This document shows positions 52,690 to 61,520 of a stretch of 64,000 bases of DNA, one piece after another. The translations under genes and the position numbers were made by a program. The DNA is from Elymus sibiricus (taxonomy: Eukaryota; Streptophyta; Magnoliopsida; Poales; Poaceae). The DNA lies in NCBI GenBank assembly GCA_039707655.1, contig CM077665.1, positions 138,217,148-138,281,147 on the forward strand, given 5' to 3'. Below the pieces are notes generated by a model. That model had not been told where the DNA came from. It did not search any database and saw only the letters and a list, made by a program, of their open reading frames with translations. Position 1 is the first letter of the stretch; each line of letters starts with the position of its first letter.

Positions 52690-53060
52690 CACGCTACTCT
52701 GACTAACCAATTAACACTACAAAAAATGTGACGCGGTATTATACCGCTTAAATGTGACCGCTAACTAACCGCTACACTAACAAACCAATTAACCATAAAA
52801 AAAATGTGACGCGGTATTATACCGCTAAAATTTGTCCGCTAACTAACCGCTACACTAACAAACCAATTAACCATAAAAAAAATGTGACGCGGTATTATAC
52901 CGCTAAAATTTTACCGCTAACTAACCGCTACACTAACAAACCAATTAACCATAAAAAAATGTGACGCGGTATTATACCGCTAAAATTTGACCGCTAACTA
53001 ACCGCTACACTAACAAACCAATTAACACTAAAAAAAATGTGACGCGTGATTATACCTTCG
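52690..53060. repeat. 78-bp tandem repeat upstream of MURA, five copies
   Basis: Copies of the gtgacgcgg core at about 52730, 52808, 52886, 52963 and 53041 (period 77-78 bp). Most contain the near-palindrome gcggta-tta-taccgc, plus 'taactaaccgctacactaac'. They lie 50-420 bp upstream of the MURA start codon, a suitable place for promoter or transposase-binding elements. Confidence 0.88.
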
Positions 53061-53429
53061 ACGCGTGTCGTCACCTCACGGAAAACTTGCACCAACGGAC
53101 AACACCACCGCCACCCCCTCGACGGCCACCTCCTGCTGCCCAGCCAAACCACCTCCTCCTCCTCAACTGGCCATGGCTGCTCCTCCTCACACCACCATGA
53201 CTACAACTCACTTGTACACACAAATTAATATCCCATTGGAAAAAAAATGACCGTAGGCTGCTGGAGATGGCTATGATCTACCATTTCTGTGGTTTGTATT
53301 TGAATATAGCTGGAGAAACGAAGAGATCGGCGAGGGGGGACGATGTACAGAGAGAAAACGAGAGAGAGAACTCGAACTGGAGAAAGAACAGAGAGGAAGG
53401 AAGAAGAAAGGGTCGGGCGGCCTTATCCA

Positions 53430-53615
53430 GCCGTTTTCGGCCAACGGTTGGCCGAAAAGGTCTTCGGTCGCGGGATGACCGAAGACAGGCCCAGTCTTCG
53501 GTCGTTGGTTAGCCGAAAACCTTTTCGGCGCCGACGAGGCCCGTCTTCGGCCCATCTCCGCGTTTTCGGTTTTCTGTTGGCCGAAAAGTCCTTTTTCGGC
53601 TAACTGTTGACCGAC
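53430..53615. repeat. Subterminal CCGAAAA/TTTTCGG palindromic array (right)
   Basis: Units such as ttttcggccaacggttggcc plus gaaaa, 'ggtcttcggtcgcggg', 'cttcggtcgttggttagccg' and 'ttttcggttttctgttggcc' repeat here. They correspond to those in the left end, with inversion. Confidence 0.75.
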
Positions 53616-53703
53616 GGGGTGCTAGTTTTGACATATACGCGCTAGCACTGCTAGTTTTCGAATTTGCTCTAAATACGTTGCCAGTATTGAAAAAATAGGC
53701 GGG

Positions 53704-53827
53704 GCATGTGGAAAAATATCACTGAGACTTACGGCGGTGCGGACTGATTGCAGCGCCGCACACGTATATAACAGACACAGGATCAGGATCACTGGGCGTC
53801 AGGGGATAAGGGACCGCCCGTGAAACG
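53704..53827 (+). promoter_or_regulatory. Proximal promoter / 5' UTR of the second reductase copy
   Basis: Contains 'cacacgtatataacagacac' (TATA-like at about 53766) and 'ggatcactgggcgtcagggg', both matching the leader of the intact gene (aggatcactgggcgcatgggg). It is the right-hand continuation of 43708-44009. Confidence 0.7.
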
Positions 53828-53925
53828 ATGAGCAGGGTGTGCGTCACCGGAGCTACAGGCTACATCGCGTCCTGGCTCGTCAAGAAGCTCCTCGACAGAG
53901 GCTGCACCGTCCATGGGACCGTACG
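53828..53925 (+). pseudogene. Exon 1 of a second reductase gene, cut by a Copia insertion
   Basis: ATG at 53828 encodes [20 protein letters not shown] then [11 protein letters not shown], the NAD(P)-binding N-terminus, differing by a few residues from the intact copy at 11088. The Copia LTR begins at 53926, about eight bases before the expected exon end. The preceding GTACG (53921-53925) is the likely 5-bp target duplication. Later exons would lie right of the window, beyond the nested Copia and Gypsy elements. Confidence 0.85.
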
Positions 53926-54112
53926 TGTTGAACATGTATGTACGTATGTAGGTCCGGGTTTGTATGTCGTATCTGTAGTGTCTCTCTTCCTCCTGTATTT
54001 ACTTGTTTCTTGGGAGACAAGACACCGGTCGCACCCCTTGTATCTATATATATGCCTGGTGCACGATCAATGAGAATCATCGATGCACACAATCTCTTCT
54101 CTGCAAACTAAC
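53926..54112 (+). repeat. Copia 5' LTR (187 bp)
   Basis: TG..CA ends, a TATA-like 'tatctatatatatgcc' (about 54040-54055), then the primer-binding site. Unusually short compared with the other LTRs in the window. Confidence 0.8.
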
Positions 54113-54346
54113 ATGGTATCATTCACCGTATCGATCCTTGCCTAAACAGCTTCCGCAACCCTAGCCGTCGCCCCTGGCCGCCGCCGCCGCCGCCGCCCCG
54201 AGCCGCCGCCAACACCTCCCCGCGCCGCTGCCCCTCCCCCCCTCGCAGCAGCGGCACCCACCAGCCGCCGCGCCGCCTCTCCTGCCGCGCCGCCGCTCTC
54301 TCTCCCTAAACCCTAGCCGCCGCCCCTCCCCTCGCGCGCCGCCACC

Positions 54347-57300
54347 ATGTCCACCGCCTCGTCCCGCACCAACCCCTTCGCCGGTCCAGATCCTGCTGTC
54401 ATCCGCGACATCACCATCAAAGACCGCGTTCACGTGATCCTCGACGCCACCAACTCCACGTACTACACGTGGAAGACCTACTTCTCGCTTCTCTTCCGTG
54501 AGGAGAATCTCGTGGATCACATCGATGGCACCGTCGACTCGCGCGCCATGGGGGACGACCCCGAGTGGACCGCGATCGAAGCTACGCTCATCCGGTGGTT
54601 CTTCAGCACCATCTCCAAGGACCTATTTCACACGGTCGTGAGTGATGGGGATGATGCACGCGCCGTGTGGGTCAAGCTAAACGGCCTCTTCACCGACAAC
54701 AAGCTTCAGCGTCGCGTTTTTCTGCAGTAGGAATTTTTTGACTGTCATCAGGATGACCAGTCCATCGATGACTACTGCCGCCGCCTCAACCAGTTGTCGG
54801 ATGAGCTCCGTGACATCGGCGCCAAGATTGACGACGACCTTCTTCTCAGCACGCTCACCGCCGGCCTCAACGAGGACTTCAGCAACGCCGCCGGCAACCT
54901 CACCTTGATGCCGGACCCCTCCTTCCCCAAGTTTGTGGCATTCTTGAAGTTGGAGGAGCGCCGGATGAAAGGGGTGAAGAAGCGCGTGCAGCACCAGGCC
55001 CTCGCCGCCGGCACCTCTCGTGGCGCCCCGCCACCACCCGCCCCGCCTGCCCCGCGACAGCAGCCCCCCCGCCTCCGGGGTATTACCCCCTCCCGCCCGC
55101 GGCCCCCGCCCCTCCCGCTGCTCCCCAACAGCAGCAGCAAGGCGGCGGGCGGCGCGGCAACCGCCGCGGGGGTGGCCGTAAGCAGCAGCAGCAGGCGCAC
55201 AGGGGCGGCCCGGCGTCCGGGGGGGGGGGGGGGCGCCTCGTCAGCACCAGCCCTTCTCGCCGTGGACCTATGACACCAACCCATGGACGGGAGTTGTCCA
55301 TGCATACTCGATGCCGGTGCCCCGGGCCCCCGTCCCGAGCCTCCTTGGGCCTCATCCGACGAGCCACCAGGCCTATCTCGCCGGGCCCGACGCCGCGCCC
55401 CACGCCGCACCCTACCCGGCCCTCCCTACATCGTCGGCCCCGGGTGGCTACGGCGCCGCCCCCGCGCCACCTTATGGCGGGTTCTACCCGCCCCAGGTGC
55501 CGCCTCCGTGGGATCCCGCCCTACTCGCCGCCTTGCACTTAGCTCCGTCACCTAGCAACTACAGTGGCGTCGGTGACTGGTACATGGACTCGGGCGCCAC
55601 CGCTCATATGACACCTCATCCCGGTAACCTCACGTCTTCCACTCCCGTTCATACCCCAACTCGCATCACCGTTGGTAACGGTTCCTCCTTACCCATTACA
55701 CATGTCGGTCATATGTCGTTTCCATCTACTTCTACTCCTATTAACATGTCTAATATCCTTGTCTCTCCTGACTTAGTCACAAACCTCGTTTTTGTTCGTT
55801 GTCTTGTTCGTGAGAATCCTATTACTGTCGAATTTGACGCTGTTGGTTTTTCTGTGAAGGACGCCCGTACACGGATGGTTCTCCACCGATGTGATAGCCC
55901 CGACGAGCTCTACCCGGTGCATTCCTCCACCACCACCGCCACCCGTCCAGCCGCCCTCGCTGCTAGCGTCGATCTTTGGCACGCTCGTCTCGGTCATCCC
56001 AACTCCACAGTTTTACGTCAGATTCATCAGAGTTTTTCCTTCTCATGTAATAAGGTTGACAACCATACTTGTGAGGCATGCCGTCTCGGCAAGCATGTTC
56101 GTCTTCCCTTTAGCGAGTCTACAAACATTTCCACTTTTCTGTTTCAGTTATTGCATTGTGATGTTTGGACGTCCCCGGTTGCAAGCAACATGGGTTATCT
56201 ATACTATTTGGTGATATTGGATGATTTCTCTCATTATGTGTGGACATTCCCTCTCCGTCGTAAATCCGACGCCCTCGCCACACTCACCACCTTTTATTCC
56301 TACGTCACCACACAGTTCGGTCGTCCCATTCTTGCATTGCAAACTGACAACGGAAAAGAGTTTGACAACGCCGCCGTCCGAAACCTTCTTGCGTCTCACG
56401 GCACCGTTTTTCGTCTCACTTGTCCTTACACGTCCCAGCAAAATGGCCGTGCCGAGCGCGTCATTCGCACCCTTAACGAATGTGTCCGCACGTTGCTATT
56501 CCACTCCAACGTGCACCCTCGGTTCTGGCCGGATGCTCTCGCCACCGCCAGCCTCCTCATTAACATCCGCCTGTGTCGCCCTCGCTGGAACTATGCTCCT
56601 CGCCAGCTCCTCTTCGGTGCGGCCCCATCTTATGATGGTCTTCGCATTTTCGGGTGTCTCTGTTATCCTAGCACCGCGTCCAGCACCCCTCATAAACTCG
56701 CTCCACGGTCAGTTCCTTGCATCTTTCTCGGTTACCCTCCCAACACAAAAGGTTGCCGGTGCTATGATCCAGTGTCCCACCGCGTTTATACATCGCGGCA
56801 CGTTTACTTTGATGAGTTGGTGTTCCCGTTTCACCAGGTACCGTCACCACCCGCGCAACCTTCGGCACCTTCTGCGGTGCGGCTCGCCCCTGCCACCACC
56901 TCCGGCGGGCCGCTCCCTTCGCCGCCGAGCAGCGCCACGGCCCCGGCTGCGCCCACGCGCTCCGCGCCCTCCGCCGTGGCCGCCTCCTCTGGGGGCCTTC
57001 TAGCCGCCCCAGGTCCGGCTGCCCCCTCCCGCGGCACTTCGGGTGAGGCTGTCCTTTCGGACGCCCCCGCTGCCGCCGTCTCCGGCGCCCCCCGGGTGCC
57101 CCCGTCGCCGAGGCCTCCGGCTCGGTCCAGCCAGGCGCTGCCACGGACCCCTCGGCGCCCTCGGAGCCCGGCTCGACATCCTCCTCGCCGGTCTCCCTTT
57201 TGGCTCCGCCAGCAGCGGCTGCACCTCTCCCCGGTGTGGTCACCCGGGCTCGGACTGGGACTTTTCGTCCTAGCACGCGCTACACCGCCGACGAGTACGC

Positions 57301-57874
57301 ATGTGCCGCATCTACCTCGACTCCGTCTCCACTACCCACCTCCGCTCGCGCAGCCCTTCGGGATCCGAACTGGCTTGCTGCCATGCGTGAGGAGTTCAAT
57401 GCCCTACAGGGCAACCGCACGTGGCAGCTTGTCCCGCGACCTCCCCATGCCAATGTTATCACTGGCAAGTGGGTTTTTCGCCACAAGACTCGCCCTGACG
57501 GTTCTCTCGAGCGCAATAAGGCGCGTTGGGTGGTGCGCGGTTTCCGACAGCGTGCCGGCCTGGATTTCACCGACACCTTCGCCCTGGTTGTCAAACCGGG
57601 CACGATTCGCGTAGTTCTCCAGCTAGCTGTCTCTCGCGCCTGGCCAGTTCACCAGCTTGACGTGTCCAATGCTTTCTTGCATGGCCATCTCGACGAGCAG
57701 GTGTTTTGTCAGCAGCCTACTGGTTTCGTCGACACCGCTTATCCGGACCATGTGTGCCTGCTCTCCCGTTCTCTTTACGGGTTGAAGCAGGCTCCTCGGG
57801 CCTGGTACCAGCGGATTGCGGCCTTCCTTCAGCAGCAGGGGTTCCGGTCCACATGGTACGATGCTGTGACGCCC
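54347..57874 (+). pseudogene. Copia gag-pol, truncated and frameshifted
   Basis: Gag begins MSTASSRTNPFAGPDPAVI (54347). A TAG at 54728-54730 interrupts it, and the same frame resumes with DDQSIDDYCRRLNQLSDELR. Frame changes occur near 55060 and again at a 15-G tract (55219-55233). Protease: GDWYMDSGATAHM. Integrase: LWHARLGHPN..CEACRLGKH, HCDVWTSPV, LQTDNGKEF and NGRAERVIRTLNE, with the zinc-binding and D, D, E residues visible. After another frame change near 57000-57200 comes RT: GKWVFRHKTRPDGSLERNKA, VHQLDVSNAFLHGHL and LYGLKQAPRAWY. It is cut at 57874 before the YVDD motif. Confidence 0.9.
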
Positions 57875-60800
57875 CCAATTTCGACCGTACGCTAATCATA
57901 CACGCAATGCGAACGACTAACATTAGGGACTCACTGATTGATATCACAACACAACACTAGACACAAATTAAAGTCATAAAGGTTCATATTACAAGCCAGG
58001 GGCCTCGAGGGCTCGAATACAAAGCTCGACAAGCACGAGTCAGCGGAAGCAAATAATATCTGAGTACAGACATAAGTTAAACAAGTTTTGCCTTAAGAAG
58101 GCTAGCACAAACATAAGCAGCGGATCGAAAGAGGCGAGGCCTCCTGCCTGGGAACCTCCTAACTACTCCTGAGCGTCGACACTCTCCACGTAGTAGTAGG
58201 CTCCAGCGGTGGTGTAGTAGTCGTCTCCGGCGTACTCCATCTCCTGGGCTCCATCGTCTGAACGCAGAATCGTATCGAAGGGGAAAGAGAAAGCAAAGCA
58301 GCGGTGAGTACTCATCCAAAGTACTCGCAAGACTGACATCAGAACTATGCTAAATATGCATCATTATCAAGGGGTGGGGTTATATCTGGACTGACTGCAG
58401 AAAGCAAGAGTAGGGGAAGGCCTAGTCCTATCGAAGACTAGCATCTTCAACATCTTGCAGCATTAGAAGAGTGTAGATTGGTAACTCATATATAGCAATA
58501 TTATTGTAGCAATTTTATTAAGTAACCACGCCCAGAGATTCTTCCACGACTCCCTGCGAGGAAGCAATCTCGAAGCCATCATTCATTTCAAATTTAAATC
58601 ACAGTTATAGTTGTAGTAGGTCAAGATACAACTCCAAGTCGTCCTGTTACCGTGGACACGACTATTCGAATAGTTTATTCATCCCTGCAGGGGTGCACCT
58701 CATTTCCAACACGCTTGATCACCTCCGGCCGCACACACTTTCCTGGGTAATGCCCGGCCTCGGGATAGCAACACGTCGTCGCCCCACCTAGACTCAACAG
58801 AGAGGCCAGCCCGCCGGTCTAAATCCTAAGCACACAGGGGTCGTGGGCCCACTTGCCCTACGCGCTCCTGCACGATGCGAACGCGGCCGGAAGCAGACCT
58901 AGCACACTCCAGTCCAAGAGCTGTACCGTCCAGTCCAATCCGGCGCGCGCCGCTCCATTGCTGACGTCCGAAGAGCTTCGGCTGATACAACGACGCTGAG
59001 TACCCATAACTTCTCCCACGCGATGGTTTGGTGCGTAAAAGGTCAATCGACCAACTCAGATCAAATACTCAACCCATTAGCAATTTATTAATGCGGGGCA
59101 AGCGCGACCCATGAAGTGCGGTCCCGTCGCCCCGACTCGAGGATGTGCGGCAAGGGCCTCTCCTGCCCGTCCACGCCTCGTAATAACCCTTTGGATGCCT
59201 TACCGGCGCATCCCACCACATCTCACAAACGGGTACCCTTGGGGCCGACCCGTCTCAAGACTGTCGGGAACTCAGATCCACCTCAACCAGGGTGGTACCG
59301 CCTGTCCCTCCAGTCCCGTCTTTCACATGTAAATAATGTCAAGTTAAAGTAACTGTGTGTTTATACACCAAGTGGATATCCGAGGAATCACCCTCGATGG
59401 ATCCCACTCGAGGTATGTGTATGACAAGAGTCGCTATCGATAAATGGGAAGGAGGAATCACCCTCGATACCCATGACCGATTAGCTACGCTACAGAATTA
59501 ACACCGGGAGTGCTAAGTGAGGTATCACCCTCGGCACTCGATAGTAGCTCTGCAGTGCCATACTTAAGGGGTGTGAGGTGATGTGTCAGTAACGGCTTGT
59601 CAGTCATGACGACTGAGTCTTATGTCTTCAAGTCCTCGATGACGTCGATGATGAAGCAGGGGCAACAAAAAGAAAAGTGGGGGGGGGGCACAGTGTAACA
59701 CTATCCTTACCTATACTAAACATTTTATGGTAGCAGGTAATGTAATAGTGATAATCAAAAATAGGCTATGCATCAGAATAGGTACTATCAAATACAATAG
59801 CAAAATCTAATGCAAGAAGGAGGGAGAAAGAATAGGCGATATCGGACTCGGCAGCAGCGTCAGTCTCGGTGTCTACCGGAGAGAAGAGGGGGGTTTTGCT
59901 TGCCTTGCTGCTCTGCGGCAAAGGACTGATCGTCAACGATGTAGTCGTACTCGGCAGCAGCGTCAGTCTCGGTGTCTACCGGAGAGAAGAGGGGGGAAGA
60001 AACAATAAATACAAAGCACAGATGCAACACGATGCATGACATGGCAATATGCAGAGCTAAGCATGCACTAATGCAGTACTACACGTCGCAGACGGGTCGG
60101 AAGAATATCTGACGATATTTTCCCGGGTCTCTGGCTATTACCGGACAGATGATCCTAATGCTAAATGTCCATGTTCATCATGCTAGGAGCATGTGACAGA
60201 CGAACGGACAGCGTATTCGGATTCGTGAGATTTTTCTGATCAACTTTCATGTTCAAAACTTTTTCATCCGGACTACGGTTTATTTTATATTAATTAATAA
60301 AGATTTAGCATTATTCTGAAATTAAAACAGATTCATTTAATTCAATATTTGCATTTATGACATCAGCATGATGTCATCATGACATCAGCAGTCAACAGTT
60401 CTGTTGACTGGTCAAACTGACCAGTGGGCCCCACATGTCATTCACACAGGGTTAATTAAACTTAAATTTAATTAAAACAAATTAATTAAGGGGGGTGGGA
60501 CCCACCTGTCATTCTCTGTTTAAGAATTAAATAACAGGTTAATTAACTAATTAACCTTAATCAACTAATTAATTAATTACTTAAATAATTACTTACTAAT
60601 TAATTATTTAATTAATTAACTTCTAATTAATTATTTAATTTATTATTATATTTTTATTTTTATTATTTTTTTAAAAACGTTCTCGGGGGGTGGGCCCCCA
60701 TTGTCATTGACAGTGGGGGGGGTTAGGCCCACTGGTCAGGGGGGCCACTGGTCAACCCCACACACGCACACACAGAGGGCGGGGCGACGGGCGCGAGGCC

Positions 60801-61520
60801 CTGGCCAGGGGCGCCGGCGGCCAGGACGGCACCGCATGCCTCACCGGCGGCCAGGGGGCGCGGTGGGGCGACGGGGTGGTGGCCGGCGGAGGTGGGGCGG
60901 CGACAGGCGGCGGGGGTGAACGGGGGGGCCGCGCCCGGGGCGCGTGGCGGCGCACTGAGCGCGGGCGCGGCAGCGGCGTGCGGGCAGGTGCGCGAGAGCG
61001 GGACGCAGGGGGGCGACGCGGGCATATTTTGTTTTCTTTTATAGTTTCTTTTTCTTTTTTTGTTTTCTTTTATAGTTTCTGTTTTAATTACTTGTGGCCA
61101 TATTTCCTTTTAGCAAAAATGTGTAACATGGTCCATTTAATAACTTGCAATATTTTGAATGGCCACAACAAGTTTGAGGATTTTTGGGTACTGTTGGAAT
61201 TAACCATGCAATTTAAAGGGCATTTTAAATGCAAACTGGTTCTGTTTTGGATGGTGGGGTCCACACCAGCTTGAGGGTGATGTTGTTTTCCTTAACAATA
61301 ATTGTTTTGGATTATTCCACAAGTGTGCAACATTTTCCCTATGATGTTTGGAGAATTATTTTATCACCATAAAATTCAATTGGCTTTTGAAGTGAAATTT
61401 AAATTTCGATATGAATTTTAACTGGATCATATCTTGTTTAGCAAAATGATTAGGCACTGATCATGGTCATCACTGTGCTTAATTACAAGGATCACTGTAG
61501 CCAAAATCCAGGGTGTCACA
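57875..61520 (-). mobile_element. Gypsy 3' LTR (minus orientation), about 3.6 kb
   Basis: Plus strand begins TGTGACGCCCCC (57875) and ends GGGTGTCACA (61520). Just right of it, 'actctcccctact' is the complement of a polypurine tract (AGTAGGGGAGAGT), so this is the 3' LTR of an element transcribed to the left. Inside: a 103-bp-spaced direct repeat beginning 'actcggcagcagcgtcagtc' at 59846 and 59949, an extreme AT tract of ttaattaa words (60536-60650), and a GC-rich block (60760-61020). No gene. The family resembles long-LTR Triticeae Gypsy elements, not assigned. Confidence 0.8.

Larger units (their letters stand above)
44010..53694. mobile_element. Autonomous-looking Mutator-like element with MURA, PMD, GRF-zinc-finger and B3-like genes
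   Basis: 9685 bp. The two ends, inverted, share 'tatttagagcaaattcgaaa' 'actagcag', then 'cgtatat', 'tagcaccc', 'cgtcggtcaacag' and 'gccgaaaa'; the TIR is about 90 bp at roughly 85% by eye. Candidate 9-bp TSD AAAGGCGGG (44001-44009) / ATAGGCGGG (53695-53703), one mismatch, as expected for Mutator. Two genes run left to right from the left half (44966-45432, 45843-46528) and two run right to left from the right half (PMD 46841-49806, MURA 49806-52637), so the pairs converge. All four have open frames. It separates the distal promoter from exon 1 of a reductase gene copy. Confidence 0.88.
53926..57874 (+). mobile_element. Ty1-Copia retrotransposon, 5' part, interrupted by a Gypsy element
   Basis: Short 5' LTR 53926-54112 (TGTTGAACATG..AAACTAACA, 187 bp) followed by primer-binding-site-like TGGTATCA (54113-54120). 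Gag, protease, integrase and the N-terminal reverse transcriptase follow. At 57874 the reverse transcriptase is interrupted by a Gypsy LTR; the last five bases (gatgc) are the predicted target duplication. The 3' part and 3' LTR must lie beyond the right edge. Confidence 0.9.

Noticed and set aside
52690..53060. CRISPR-like appearance of regularly spaced repeats
   Set aside because: The whole 78-bp unit is repeated with no variable spacers, and the context is a plant DNA transposon.
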